Positions 24,657 to 34,855 are shown, counted from the first letter of the stretch. The stretch is 42,510 bases of DNA from Lentilactobacillus parakefiri (GCF_002157585.1 NZ_BDGB01000002.1:1-42510); one strand, 5' to 3'. A program made the numbers and translations. The notes: a model not told the origin generated them from the letters alone.

Positions 24657-24697
24657 AGCCTGAGTGAAGGATTTTGTCCTTTCACTCAGGCCATTTT
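24657..24697. terminator. Probably bidirectional terminator between tsaD and the ABC-F gene
   Basis: GCCTGAGTGAAGGA (24658-24671) pairs with TCCTTTCACTCAGGC (24677-24691). Both flanks are U-rich when transcribed in either direction (ATTTTT on plus; GTTGTTTATTT on minus). The remaining ~100 bases to 24799 hold no gene. Confidence 0.8.
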
Positions 24698-24799
24698 TGG
24701 CTTGGTGTTTGTTTTGATTGGATGGGTTGCAAGTTCTTTCTAGTGGGTGCAAGTCAAGTTCTGAGGATGGAACAGCTCTCTTTCACTGTGGTTATATCA

Positions 24800-26749
24800 T
24801 CATTCACTGTCTTCCAACTTCAAGCTTGCCGCTTCCCAACTGGACTCCGTCTTTGTGATTTGTGCATTCACCGTATCGAGCCGTTGTTGAAGATCCTGAA
24901 GTTTTCCCAGGTCGTTGAAAACGTCTGGCTGGGTCATTTCAGCTTCAATCTGATCTTTTGATTGAGTGAGTTCATCGAGCTTAGCTTCCAAAGCCGTAAC
25001 TTCTCTGGTGAGTTTTCGACGTTCTTTTTGAGCTTGTTTGTTAATCTCGTAATTCTTTTTATCAGTGGTGGGCACGGCAGTAGGGGTTGGGTGATTTGCT
25101 GCCTGTTTTTCGGCCTCATGGGCTTTAATGGCTTCTTGCTCATCTTTTTTGTCAACGTAATAATCGTAGTTGCCAAGGTAAAGAGTGGTACCGTGTCTTG
25201 ATAGTTCAACGACCGCTGTCGCAATTTTGTTGATAAAGTAGCGGTCGTGCGAGACAAATAGGATGGTGCCATCAAACTGATTGAGGGCTTTCTCCAATAC
25301 TTCTCGACTGTCGATGTCCAGGTGGTTAGTCGGCTCATCCAAAATCAAAAAGTTGTTGTGCTGCATTGCCAGCTTGGTTAGCAGCAGGCGGGCTTTTTCA
25401 CCGCCCGACAAATCATGGATCATCTTACTAACGTCGTCACCTGAGAAAAGAAAGCTTCCCAAAATGCTTCTGATGTCGCCCTCTGGGGTAGTTGGGTGAT
25501 CGTCCCACAGCTCTTCGAGAACGGTTTTAGACGCATGCAATGTGGCCTGTTCTTGATCGTAGTATCCGGTATCAACGCCGGTACCAAATTGGGCTTGACC
25601 TTTCAAAAAGGGGATGATTCCAAGAATGCTTTTTAGAAGGGTTGATTTGCCAACACCGTTTGGGCCGACAATGGCAATTGCCTGGTGCCGTTTTATGTCT
25701 AGGTTAACCGGTTCACAAAGAACGGTGCTGTAGCCAACTGCGGCATTGGCAACGTTGAGGACATTATTGCCACTTTTTGATTTTGGTGAAAACGAAAAGC
25801 GAGCGGTTTTTGAATCAGCAGTTGGTTTTTTTAGCTTATCCATTTTTTCGAGCTGTTTTCGGCGAGCCTGTGCTTGTTTAGTGGTCGATGCGCGGACAAT
25901 ATTTTTGTCAACAAACGTCTGCAGCTTTTGAATTTTCACCTGCTGCTTGTCGTATTCTTTCCATTCCTGTTCAATTAACTGGTCCTTTTTCTTGGTATAA
26001 TCCGTATAATTTCCAGTGAAGTGGTGGAGGGTACCTTGTGACATCTCGTAGACTTCGGTCACAATTCTGTCCAAAAAGTAGCGGTCATGTGAAATGATCA
26101 GGAGTGCACCGCTGTAGTTTTGAATGTAGCCTTCAAGCCAGGTGATGGTTTCCACGTCCAGATGATTTGTTGGCTCATCTAATATTAAGAGCTCCGGTTT
26201 TTCTAATAATAATTTTGCTAAAGCCAGCTGAGTTTTTTGGCCACCTGACAATTCGTTGATTGGCCGATCATAGTCGGCTTCTTCAAACCCAAATCCGTGG
26301 AGAACCCCACGGATTTCAGCATCGTAACCATAGCCGTTGTGTTGTTCAAAGTCCGCGCGGATATTATCATATTGAGATGAGATTGTTTCGTATTCTTCAG
26401 TATTGGTGTCCGTGGTTAAAGCGGCCATTTGTTTTTCCAATGAGTGGAGTTTGGCCTCCTGTTCTTTCAGGCTGGCAAAAACCGATGACATTTCGGCGTA
26501 GATGCTCTTATCTGAATTAAGGCCGGTATCCTGGGCCAAATACCCGATTGACAAATTCTTTTTGGTGCTGATTCGGCCGCCATCGACGGTTTGTTCGCCG
26601 ATGATCATTTTGACCAGCGTTGACTTGCCGGCACCGTTACGGCCAACTAGGGCCACCCGGCTTTTTTCCTGGACGGCCAAATTAACTTTTGAGAAAATCG
26701 TTTCGCCGTTGAATCGTTTGGTTAGATCTTGTGCTTGTAAGATTATCAA
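24800..26749 (-). CDS. ABC-F family ATPase (ribosome-associated translation factor, YdiF-like)
   Basis: A soluble double-ABC protein of 649 residues without membrane segments. Each half has Walker A (GRNGAGKST and GPNGVGKST), signature (LSGGQKTQL and LSGGEKARL) and Walker B (LLILDEPTNHLD twice). A linker rich in basic residues (KQAQARRKQLEKMDKLKK) is the P-site tRNA interaction motif region. A C-terminal coiled coil extends over ~residues 540-645. The layout is that of housekeeping YdiF-type ABC-F factors, not of short antibiotic-resistance forms, though resistance cannot be excluded. TTG 26749 is preferred because AAAGGTGG lies 9 bases upstream; GTG 26761 lies within that site. Confidence 0.88.
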   Translation of the reverse strand: MIILQAQDLTKRFNGETIFSKVNLAVQEKSRVALVGRNGAGKSTLVKMIIGEQTVDGGRISTKKNLSIGYLAQDTGLNSDKSIYAEMSSVFASLKEQEAKLHSLEKQMAALTTDTNTEEYETISSQYDNIRADFEQHNGYGYDAEIRGVLHGFGFEEADYDRPINELSGGQKTQLALAKLLLEKPELLILDEPTNHLDVETITWLEGYIQNYSGALLIISHDRYFLDRIVTEVYEMSQGTLHHFTGNYTDYTKKKDQLIEQEWKEYDKQQVKIQKLQTFVDKNIVRASTTKQAQARRKQLEKMDKLKKPTADSKTARFSFSPKSKSGNNVLNVANAAVGYSTVLCEPVNLDIKRHQAIAIVGPNGVGKSTLLKSILGIIPFLKGQAQFGTGVDTGYYDQEQATLHASKTVLEELWDDHPTTPEGDIRSILGSFLFSGDDVSKMIHDLSGGEKARLLLTKLAMQHNNFLILDEPTNHLDIDSREVLEKALNQFDGTILFVSHDRYFINKIATAVVELSRHGTTLYLGNYDYYVDKKDEQEAIKAHEAEKQAANHPTPTAVPTTDKKNYEINKQAQKERRKLTREVTALEAKLDELTQSKDQIEAEMTQPDVFNDLGKLQDLQQRLDTVNAQITKTESSWEAASLKLEDSE

Positions 26750-26788
26750 GTATCTGGCCACCTTTCATTTTGTAATTACCAACAATCA

Positions 26789-26797
26789 ATTTTATCA
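26789..26797 (-). promoter_or_regulatory. Extended -10 promoter candidate for the ABC-F gene
   Basis: On the minus strand TGATAAAAT forms TGn-TAAAAT. The -35 region (TCCTGA) is poor. It lies 40 bases before the TTG start. Confidence 0.35.
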
Positions 26798-26833
26798 TAA
26801 TTTACAGGGTTTCAGGAATTATTTGTAAGTATT

Positions 26834-26853
26834 ATTTGAAATATATTTCACAA
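26834..26853. promoter_or_regulatory. Rex-like operator in the rex promoter
   Basis: The 20 bases read ATTTGAAATATATTTCACAA, 18 of 20 matching the perfect palindrome built from TTGTGAAATA. The right half is consensus (TTTCACAA), the left half differs at two positions. It overlaps the -35 position of the extended -10 TGTTAGAAT (26866-26874). This suggests Rex controls its own gene in response to NADH/NAD. Confidence 0.6.
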
Positions 26854-26865
26854 GATGTCATCTTA

Positions 26866-26874
26866 TGTTAGAAT
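26866..26874 (+). promoter_or_regulatory. Extended -10 of the rex promoter
   Basis: TGTTAGAAT fits TGn-TAGAAT, 63 bases before the rex start, with a weak -35 (TTTCAC at 26846) inside the Rex-like site. Confidence 0.45.
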
Positions 26875-26936
26875 GAGGTGTAAATGGAAATTCACAAAGT
26901 TCTTTTAACTAAAATGATCAATAGGAGGAAATTTTC

Positions 26937-27569
26937 TTGACAGCTGAAAATATTCCACGCGCAACCGCTAAACGATTGCCGATATATTATCGATACTTAA
27001 ATATTTTACATGATACGGGCAAGCAACGAATTTCATCAACAGAATTGGCGGAGGCGGTTCAGGTAGATTCAGCAACCATTCGTCGCGACTTTTCCTATTT
27101 TGGCGCGTTGGGAAAACGGGGCTATGGATATGACGTTGACAATCTGCTTGCATTCTTCAAGACGATCCTTAATCAAGAACATCTGACTAATGTGGCTTTA
27201 ATCGGTGTCGGGAATTTGGGCCATGCACTCTTGAACTTTAATTTTCACAAGGACGGTAACCTCCGAATTTCCGCGGCTTTTGATACAGACGATAAGATTG
27301 TCAATACAATCGAAGATGGGGTTCCGGTCTACCCAATTGAGGAACTTTCACATCAATTGCACGACCAACAGATCAAAGTAATTATTTTGACCGTCCCTTC
27401 AAAGGTTGCCCAGTCGATTGCGGACGAGGCCGTTTCCGGGGGTGTTAAGGGTATTTTGAACTTTACACCGATTCGACTTCAAGTTCCGGAGAATGTTCTG
27501 GTTCAAAACGTTGATCTCACTAATGAGCTGCAGACGTTAATTTATTTCATTGAAAACTTTGGTAAGTAA
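26937..27569 (+). CDS. rex: Redox-sensing transcriptional repressor Rex
   Basis: A 210-residue dimeric repressor that leaves DNA when NADH rises, so that fermentative and NADH-recycling genes are expressed. The N-terminal winged helix is at ~residues 1-80 ([25 protein letters not shown], with the recognition helix ATIRRD). The Rossmann domain starts with [13 protein letters not shown] at ~92-104. A C-terminal helix ([10 protein letters not shown]) swaps between subunits. TTG 26937 follows AGGAGGAAA at 26922-26930. It is monocistronic, lying just upstream of groESL but separated by a terminator. Confidence 0.95.
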   Translation: MTAENIPRATAKRLPIYYRYLNILHDTGKQRISSTELAEAVQVDSATIRRDFSYFGALGKRGYGYDVDNLLAFFKTILNQEHLTNVALIGVGNLGHALLNFNFHKDGNLRISAAFDTDDKIVNTIEDGVPVYPIEELSHQLHDQQIKVIILTVPSKVAQSIADEAVSGGVKGILNFTPIRLQVPENVLVQNVDLTNELQTLIYFIENFGK

Positions 27570-27594
27570 AATAACGAACAAACTAATGGCGAAA

Positions 27595-27630
27595 CGACCG
27601 GTGATTTTGAAAATGCCGGTCATTTCTTTT
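27595..27630 (+). terminator. Terminator downstream of rex
   Basis: GACCGG (27596-27601) pairs with CCGGTC (27616-27621), extended by ATTTT/AAAAT inside the loop. It is followed by ATTTCTTTT. Confidence 0.7.
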
Positions 27631-27692
27631 GCTTTTATTTACCCTTGAAAAGGTGATTGTGATGGAATCTGCCAATAAATGTGCAGAAATCC

Positions 27693-27721
27693 TTGCAATT
27701 GGTCTGAAAAAATAATATATT
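27693..27721 (+). promoter_or_regulatory. groESL promoter
   Basis: TTGCAA (27693-27698), 17 bases, then TATATT (27716-27721). It is immediately followed by the CIRCE element. Confidence 0.6.
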
Positions 27722-27732
27722 ATAAACAGTGA

Positions 27733-27759
27733 TTAGCACTTTTGTCATATGAGTGCTAA
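27733..27759. promoter_or_regulatory. CIRCE element (HrcA operator)
   Basis: TTAGCACTT (27733-27741), 9 bases, GAGTGCTAA (27751-27759). This matches the consensus TTAGCACTC-N9-GAGTGCTAA except for one base in the left arm. It lies just after the groESL promoter, so HrcA would repress transcription until heat shock. Confidence 0.93.
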
Positions 27760-27794
27760 TGTTGCTAAAAATTGTTGTAAACGGAGGGACTAAC

Positions 27795-28079
27795 GTGTTA
27801 AAACCATTAGGAGATCGCGTCATTATCGAAACTGAAAAAGAAGAGGAAAAGTCGGTTGGCGGTATTGTTCTTGCTGACAACGCAAAGAAGAAGCCACAAG
27901 CAGGCACAATTGTTGCCGTGGGCGACGGCCGTGTGTTGGATAACGGTACGAAAGTCGCACCCGTTGTTAAAAAGGGTGACAAGGTGATGTTTGATAAGTA
28001 CGCCGGAACTGAGATTGAGGATAATGATCAAACCTATCTCGTTCTTCATGAAAAAGACATCGTCGCAATTGTCGAATAA
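27795..28079 (+). CDS. groES: Co-chaperonin GroES
   Basis: The 10-kDa lid of the GroEL chamber (94 residues). It begins [11 protein letters not shown] and has the mobile-loop region [20 protein letters not shown] and a C-terminal [14 protein letters not shown] strand. The start is GTG 27795 with GGAGGGA at 27783-27789. An upstream in-frame ATG at 27753 lies inside CIRCE and cannot be used. It is co-transcribed with groEL, 93 bases downstream. Confidence 0.96.
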   Translation: MLKPLGDRVIIETEKEEEKSVGGIVLADNAKKKPQAGTIVAVGDGRVLDNGTKVAPVVKKGDKVMFDKYAGTEIEDNDQTYLVLHEKDIVAIVE

Positions 28080-28142
28080 GGCTATTTTAACAAGATAATT
28101 GCTAATAAGTGAATTAATTTGAATCATTCAATTAATCAATAA

Positions 28143-29795
<1,653 letters not shown>

Positions 29796-29834
29796 TTAAG
29801 CGTTAAATCATTGATTTGAATGAAAGTATTGTAC

Positions 29835-29874
29835 AATAAGCATCGATTCCAAATCGGGATTGGTGCTTATTTTG
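29835..29874 (+). terminator. Terminator of groESL
   Basis: AATAAGCA (29835-29842) pairs with TGCTTATT (29864-29871), with an inner CGATTC/GGATTG stem, then TTT. The rest of the 300-base gap to 30095 holds only the permease promoter. Confidence 0.75.
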
Positions 29875-30017
29875 TGCTTGCGAAGTCACTCATTTCATAT
29901 TAGAGTAGTGAGCATGTGGTTCGGATATTGCATTTCTTCTTTGAACTGAGTTAATTTAGTATCATTAGGCCTGGGTGGTGATTTACTGTGATCCTATTCA
30001 GGCGTACATATCAAGAC

Positions 30018-30046
30018 TTGTTTTTAGTTGCCAGAAGGACTATCAT
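30018..30046 (+). promoter_or_regulatory. Promoter of the KimA-like permease gene
   Basis: TTGTTT (30018-30023), 17 bases, then TATCAT (30041-30046), 49 bases before the ATG. I looked for a c-di-AMP (ydaO) riboswitch in 29875-30095 and do not see its conserved core. Confidence 0.5.
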
Positions 30047-30095
30047 TTTATGGTTCACAAGAATGGTAGATTATTAAATAAAGGAGTAACTATTT

Positions 30096-31937
30096 ATGTG
30101 GCGCTATCTCAAACGGCTCCTTATTGGAAAGCCATTAAAGACCACTGATGAGGGTGGTCAATCTTTAACCAAATTTAAAGCACTGGCTTTACTATCATCC
30201 GATGCGCTCTCATCAGTTGCATATGGTACTGAGCAGATTACGACCATTTTGATAACATTGTCGGCAGCTGCGTTGATGTATCAAATTTGGGTTGCGGCCC
30301 TTGTTTTGATTCTGTTGGCTGCGATTACCTTGTCATACCAGCAAATTATTCACGCCTATCCCTCTGGAGGAGGTGCCTACGTTGTTGCCAGCACCAACTG
30401 GGGTGAGCAGGCGGGACTGATTGCCGGCGGCTCTCTATTGGTTGATTACATGTTGACCGTTGCCGTATCAACCACATCAGCGACCGAAGCGATTACATCA
30501 GCGATTCCGTCTTTATATTCGCACGGCGTGTTGATTTCCTGTCTGATTGTTGTCGGGATCATGCTTTTGAACCTTCGAGGCATTCGAGAGTCTGCTTCAT
30601 TTTTGACGTTACCGGTTTACTTGTTCATCGTGATGATTATTGCAATGATCATTTACGGCGGTTACAACATCATGACCGGCAGCATCGAATACCATGCAGC
30701 CGCACACATTGGGGCGCCTGTTGAAGGAATGACCCTGGTGCTGTTCTTTAGAGCCTTCTCATCCGGATCATCTTCACTGACCGGTGTTGAAGCAATTAGT
30801 AACGCGGTACCAAATTTTAACAAACCCAAGAGTAAGAATGCTGCGGCAACCTTGGCTATCATGGCAACTATTTTAGCCTGCTTCTTTGGCGGGATTACCT
30901 TCCTGAGTTACTACATGGGGATTGTTCCTAACAGTCATGAAACCGTGCTGTCACAGATTGGTGAGTCCGTATTTGGCCACGGAATTGTCTACTATGTCCT
31001 TCAGTTGTCGACCGCTATGATTTTGGCGGTTGCTGCCAATACCGGATTTTCAGCGTTTCCAATTTTGGCTTATAACTTGGCCAAAGATAAGTTCTTACCC
31101 CATGCCTATCTCGACAAAGGAGATCGACTGGGTTACTCTAACGGAATTATTTCCTTAGCCGTTGGTGCGATTGTCTTAATTCAAATCTTTGGTGGCCGAA
31201 CCAATTCACTGATTCCATTGTATGCCGTCGGTGTGTTCATTCCATTTACGTTGTCACAGTCCGGGATGATTATCCATTGGCGGAGAAATCGGGGGAAAAA
31301 TTGGCAGATGAAGTCGGTCATTAACTTCATCGGAGCGTTTATTTCACTGACCTTGGTTACCTGCCTGTTCTTACTGAGGTTCCCAAATGTTTGGCCGTAT
31401 CTGATTGTGATGCCGATTCTTTTGAGGATTTTCTACAAGATTAATCATCACTACAAGCGGGTTGCCGAACAGCTGCGAGTGGTAGAAGAAAATACTGAAA
31501 TTGCCACAACTCACCATTTTGACGGCTCAACGGTGATCGTTTTGGTCAGTGGGGTTACCCGTGTGACGGCCAATGCGATCAGCTATGCACAGTCGATTGG
31601 CGATTATGTGATTGCCATGCACGTTTCCTTTGATTCTAATCCAGAGAAGGAGCACAAGACGTCTGAGCAGTTTAAGAAGGACTTCCCGGATGTTCGGTTT
31701 GTTGATATTCATTCGTCATATCGTTCGATTGCACAACCAACCTTACGATTCTGTGATGTGATTGCCAAACGGGCTGCTGATCGCAACTACTCAACAACGG
31801 TTCTGGTGCCACAATTTGTTCCACGGCACCGCTGGGAGAACGTTCTGCATAACCAAACTAGTTTGAGATTAAGAACCATTTTAAATTCACGACAAAATAT
31901 TATTATTTCCACTTATAACTACCACCTGCGTGAGTAG
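30096..31937 (+). CDS. APC-superfamily permease, KimA-like (probable K+ importer)
   Basis: A membrane transporter of 613 residues. Residues ~25-450 form about 12 hydrophobic segments of the APC fold, beginning ALALLSSDALSSVAYGTEQI and containing SYQQIIHAYPSGGGAYVVA and FRAFSSGSSSLTGVEAISN. The last ~150 residues are a soluble domain (STVIVLVSGVTRVTANAISYAQSIGDYVIAMHVSF). This matches KimA/YdaO of Bacillus, a proton-coupled K+ symporter, more closely than ordinary amino-acid permeases, which lack the soluble tail. The transported ion is inferred. AAAGGAGT precedes ATG 30096. It is monocistronic. Confidence 0.82.
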   Translation: MWRYLKRLLIGKPLKTTDEGGQSLTKFKALALLSSDALSSVAYGTEQITTILITLSAAALMYQIWVAALVLILLAAITLSYQQIIHAYPSGGGAYVVASTNWGEQAGLIAGGSLLVDYMLTVAVSTTSATEAITSAIPSLYSHGVLISCLIVVGIMLLNLRGIRESASFLTLPVYLFIVMIIAMIIYGGYNIMTGSIEYHAAAHIGAPVEGMTLVLFFRAFSSGSSSLTGVEAISNAVPNFNKPKSKNAAATLAIMATILACFFGGITFLSYYMGIVPNSHETVLSQIGESVFGHGIVYYVLQLSTAMILAVAANTGFSAFPILAYNLAKDKFLPHAYLDKGDRLGYSNGIISLAVGAIVLIQIFGGRTNSLIPLYAVGVFIPFTLSQSGMIIHWRRNRGKNWQMKSVINFIGAFISLTLVTCLFLLRFPNVWPYLIVMPILLRIFYKINHHYKRVAEQLRVVEENTEIATTHHFDGSTVIVLVSGVTRVTANAISYAQSIGDYVIAMHVSFDSNPEKEHKTSEQFKKDFPDVRFVDIHSSYRSIAQPTLRFCDVIAKRAADRNYSTTVLVPQFVPRHRWENVLHNQTSLRLRTILNSRQNIIISTYNYHLRE

Positions 31938-31950
31938 TTGGACTGGTAAG

Positions 31951-31986
31951 AAAAGCGGAACATCCAATTCGGGTGTTCCGCTTTTT
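31951..31986 (+). terminator. Terminator of the KimA-like gene
   Basis: AAAAGCGGAACA (31951-31962) pairs with TGTTCCGCTTTT (31974-31985). Confidence 0.85.
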
Positions 31987-32127
31987 ATCATTCTATGCAC
32001 CAAGTGGACCTGATTATGAGTATCGGTTCCTGTACAGTCACTTGAGCTCAGTTGCAGGTAAGTAACTGTATTTGCGAAGAAAAGGCACACAAGTGAATTG
32101 GTCGGCTTGTGAAGGGGATCGATGGCA

Positions 32128-32164
32128 AAATAAAAGGGCCACTCAAATGAGTGACGCCTTTCAA
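32128..32164 (-). terminator. Terminator of lrgAB
   Basis: On the minus strand AAAGGC-G-TCACTCA pairs with TGAGTG-GCCCTTTT and is followed by ATTTT. It lies 11 bases after the lrgB stop. Confidence 0.7.
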
Positions 32165-32174
32165 GGAATGGAAA

Positions 32175-32927
32175 TTATTTAACGATTCCCATAAAGTTAG
32201 CAAATGTTGGAACAACGATGTCAACAACGATTGAAATGATAACAACCGCAATGGCAGCCATGGCACCAGATACAGAACTTAATTGGATGGCCTTTGCTGA
32301 ACCAACCGTGTGTCCGGCAGTTCCTAATCCAAGACCTTGGCCAATTGGTTCAGTCAAGTGGAACAGTTTGATTAACCAAGTTGCCAAAGCGTAGATCAGA
32401 ACGGCGTTCAAGATACATGCCATAGCAGTGATAGCAGGAGTACCTCCGATAGCACCAGAGATAGGCATTGCAATAGCTGTAGTGGCAGCTTGTGGAAGCA
32501 TTGAAGCAATTCCGTTGTTGTCCAAGCCGATGAGTTTTGAAACACCGTAGATGATGAACAGTGAGATGAACAAACCAATAATTAATGATAGCAGAATCTC
32601 TAACCAGAATCGTTTAACAATATCGTTACGCTTGTACAGAGGAACGGCAAACGCAATGGTTGCTGGGTTCAAGAACCAGAAGATGATATCTCCACCCGGC
32701 TTGTAGGCGTTAGTGTAGAACCAAGTAACGTCAACACCGAACATCTTAGCCATGAGCCAGAGAATGAAGATTCCGAGTACCATCCCAACGAACAGTGGTT
32801 GGAATAAGAAGAATCCTTTACCAATCTTGAATAGCCATTGACCAAACAAGAAAACAAGTAATGACAAGCAGATACCAAAAATTGGTGTCCCTAGATACGT
32901 GATGATAGTTGTTTGTGTAGCAGACAT
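32175..32927 (-). CDS. lrgB: LrgB-family membrane protein
   Basis: An integral membrane protein of 250 residues with about six hydrophobic segments. The family block PQAATTAIAMPISGAIGGTPAITAM (~residues 143-167) and the LGTAGHTVGSAKAI motif are diagnostic of LrgB/CidB. With LrgA it forms a two-component exporter/importer, historically linked to murein hydrolase control. In several Firmicutes homologues work as pyruvate transporters, which fits a fermenting host. ATG 32927 follows AAGGGGTGA, 18 bases after lrgA. Confidence 0.9.
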   Translation of the reverse strand: MSATQTTIITYLGTPIFGICLSLLVFLFGQWLFKIGKGFFLFQPLFVGMVLGIFILWLMAKMFGVDVTWFYTNAYKPGGDIIFWFLNPATIAFAVPLYKRNDIVKRFWLEILLSLIIGLFISLFIIYGVSKLIGLDNNGIASMLPQAATTAIAMPISGAIGGTPAITAMACILNAVLIYALATWLIKLFHLTEPIGQGLGLGTAGHTVGSAKAIQLSSVSGAMAAIAVVIISIVVDIVVPTFANFMGIVK

Positions 32928-32945
32928 TTATATTCACCCCTTCGA

Positions 32946-33389
32946 TTATTTTTTATCGACCGTTTCACTAACACTAATATCGCCGTGGAACACAGTCTTT
33001 CGGATCCAAATGAAGAATGATGTGGTGTAAGCAATAACAACCAGTAAGACAACTGTCGAAATAATAATAGCAACAATAAGCTGTACACCTTGTGCCTTCA
33101 TGATATCAAGTGAAGCAGTCAATTGAATTCCTGAAGGAACGAATAGAAAAGCAATCATACCAATCATGAACGTTGCAAATTTATCTACCCATTCAACCTT
33201 AATAATATGGAACATTAATAGGAGATAAAGAAGAACTAATCCAATAACTGGTGTTGGTACTGGAAATGTTGGTGGAAATAGTGGTGAAATTAAACTGGAA
33301 ACAAACAATACCCCGGCGAAGATACCCATTTGAATAAGAATGGGGGCATCTTTCGTCTCGGCTTGTGTAGTATTTGTTTTGTCAGCCAT
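32946..33389 (-). CDS. lrgA: LrgA-family holin-like protein
   Basis: A 147-residue membrane protein with four hydrophobic segments. The family core is SSLISPLFPPTFPVPTPVIGLVLLYLLL (~residues 31-58). It ends in a charged tail (SVSETVDKK). ATG 33389 is set by GGAAGGAG. An in-frame ATG at 33479 would add 30 residues encoded by the promoter region and is rejected. It is co-transcribed with lrgB. Confidence 0.9.
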   Translation of the reverse strand: MADKTNTTQAETKDAPILIQMGIFAGVLFVSSLISPLFPPTFPVPTPVIGLVLLYLLLMFHIIKVEWVDKFATFMIGMIAFLFVPSGIQLTASLDIMKAQGVQLIVAIIISTVVLLVVIAYTTSFFIWIRKTVFHGDISVSETVDKK

Positions 33390-33407
33390 AATAAAAACTC
33401 CTTCCGT

Positions 33408-33475
33408 TTGTGAAATATAAAATATTTGAAACTGTTGTCTTACAATCTCTATTATAAATGTTTTTGTGAAATATG
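33408..33475. repeat. Direct repeat TTGTGAAATAT flanking the lrgAB start
   Basis: TTGTGAAATAT occurs at 33408-33418 and 33465-33475. The second copy lies in the promoter spacer next to the -35, and extends to the inverted repeat TTGTGAAATATGACAA. They look like operator half-sites. Their spacing does not fit a canonical Rex site. Confidence 0.45.
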
Positions 33476-33480
33476 ACAAG
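33452..33480 (-). promoter_or_regulatory. lrgAB promoter
   Basis: On the minus strand TTGTCA (33480-33475), 17 bases, then TATAAT (33457-33452). The near-consensus elements predict a strong promoter unless repressed. Confidence 0.75.
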
Positions 33481-33578
33481 TGAAAACGATCGCATTTTTT
33501 TTGAAATGTGAAAACTCACACAATTGGTCCGGTTTAATTGTTTGAGTAGACACCTTTACTTTGTGAGGCAGGCATACC

Positions 33579-33607
33579 TTGTTTTTATGAATTGTCATTT
33601 GTATAAT
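33579..33607 (+). promoter_or_regulatory. tagO promoter
   Basis: TTGTTT (33579-33584), 17 bases, then TATAAT (33602-33607), 44 bases before the TTG start. Confidence 0.6.
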
Positions 33608-33650
33608 TGACTTAATATTGATTTGGAAGGAAATAAGTGAGGTTACAATT

Positions 33651-34742
33651 TTGAAATTCGAGATCATTGTGTCTTTATTTGCTACCATGATTCTTTCTGC
33701 AGTCTTAACCCCATTTATTCGGAAACTTGCTTTTGCCGTTGGGGCAGAGGATCGGCCAAATAAGCGGCGGGTTAATAAAATTCCAATGCCAACGATTGGT
33801 GGGTTGGCAATTTTTATTGCCTACACTTTTACGACCATGATTTTATTGCGGGACCAGTTTCCGACCAAAATCTTGTGGGGCGTGTACGGTGGGGAAGTCA
33901 TCATCATTTTAACCGGAATTATCGATGATATTTTCGTCTTGAAGCCCCGCCAAAAAGTGTTGGGGATTTCAATCGCCGCCCTTTGGGTTTATTTCACCGC
34001 TGGCGTTAAAATGACCACCATTACACTACCATTTATCACAATTCATCTTGGTTGGCTGAGCTTGCCGGTTACTTGGATCTGGATTTTGGCGATTACCAAC
34101 GCGGTTAATTTGATTGATGGCTTAGACGGTTTGGCCACTGGGGTTGCAATTATTGCACTCACCACAATGGGAATTACGGCAATGTTTTTCTTAAACGTGG
34201 GAAATATTTTTGTTGCCATTATGATTTTTACCCTGGTTGCCGCCTGCATTGGCTTTTTACCGTACAACTTTTTCCCGGCAAGAATTTATTTGGGTGATAC
34301 GGGTGCGTTGTTCATTGGTTTCATGATGTCGGTCTTTTCACTGTTTGGATTAAAGAACGCGACCTTCATCACTTTGTTGATCCCTGTGATGATCCTGGGC
34401 GTGCCAATTACCGATACTGTGTTTGCGATTTTCCGGCGATTATTGAACAAGGAACCGATTACCCATGCTGATAAACGTCATTTACACCACCGATTGATGC
34501 AAATCGGCTTGACCCATCGGCAAACGGTTTTGGTTATTTATGGGATTGCCCTGATTTTTTCGTTTATCTCACTCCTTTATCCGATTTCAACCTTGTGGGG
34601 GTCAATTTTGCTGACAATCGCTGTGTTAATCGGCCTTGAATTGTTTGTGGAAACGATTGGCCTGGTTGGTGAAGATCGACAGCCGTTGTTGAATGGGATT
34701 AAGAAGTTGGTTAAAGATACGACTAGTAAAGATAATCACTAG
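33651..34742 (+). CDS. tagO: UDP-GlcNAc:undecaprenyl-phosphate GlcNAc-1-phosphate transferase (TagO/WecA)
   Basis: The first membrane step of wall teichoic acid and related glycopolymer synthesis: moves GlcNAc-1-P to undecaprenyl-P. It is a polytopic protein of 363 residues with ~11 hydrophobic segments. Key cytosolic residues: DRPNKRRVNKIPMPTIGG, Asp92-Asp93 (GIIDDIF), NLIDGLDG at 153-160, LGDTGALFIGF and the His-rich HADKRHLHHR loop. The start is TTG 33651, with AAGTGAGG at 33635-33642. An in-frame TTG at 33618 has no site. It has its own promoter and terminator. Confidence 0.92.
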   Translation: MKFEIIVSLFATMILSAVLTPFIRKLAFAVGAEDRPNKRRVNKIPMPTIGGLAIFIAYTFTTMILLRDQFPTKILWGVYGGEVIIILTGIIDDIFVLKPRQKVLGISIAALWVYFTAGVKMTTITLPFITIHLGWLSLPVTWIWILAITNAVNLIDGLDGLATGVAIIALTTMGITAMFFLNVGNIFVAIMIFTLVAACIGFLPYNFFPARIYLGDTGALFIGFMMSVFSLFGLKNATFITLLIPVMILGVPITDTVFAIFRRLLNKEPITHADKRHLHHRLMQIGLTHRQTVLVIYGIALIFSFISLLYPISTLWGSILLTIAVLIGLELFVETIGLVGEDRQPLLNGIKKLVKDTTSKDNH

Positions 34743-34748
34743 CATGAT

Positions 34749-34783
34749 AAAAAAGTCTGCCAAATCTTTGGCGGACTTTTTTG
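34749..34783 (+). terminator. Terminator of tagO
   Basis: AAAAAGTCTGCCAAA pairs with TTTGGCGGACTTTTTT around a 2-base loop. Confidence 0.9.
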
Positions 34784-34810
34784 TTCGTTATTGGATTGTT
34801 TGGCAGGAAA

Positions 34811-34855
34811 GAGGCTGGGATAAAAATAATTATCGTCTCACCCAGACTTCTACAG
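34811..34855 (-). terminator. Hairpin of the 'CTGGG...CCCAG' repeat type, downstream of yigZ
   Basis: On the minus strand CTGGG (34854-34850) pairs with CCCAG (34819-34815), followed by CCTCTTT. The plus-strand sequence AGGCTGGGA (34812-34820) recurs at 42327-42335. It may act as a second terminator for yigZ. Confidence 0.45.

Noticed and set aside
24674-24961. Plus-strand open frame between tsaD and the ABC-F gene
   Set aside because: It begins inside the bidirectional terminator and runs antisense to the ABC-F coding region.
27753-27794. Upstream in-frame ATG for groES
   Set aside because: It lies inside the CIRCE element; GTG 27795 has a good ribosome-binding site and the standard N-terminus.
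29875-30095. c-di-AMP (ydaO) riboswitch before the KimA-like gene
   Set aside because: The conserved core sequences and a closing terminator stem are not visible.
33408-33480. Canonical Rex sites at the lrgAB promoter
   Set aside because: The half-sites TTGTGA are present, but the partner halves are absent or at the wrong distance for TTGTGA-N6-TCACAA.
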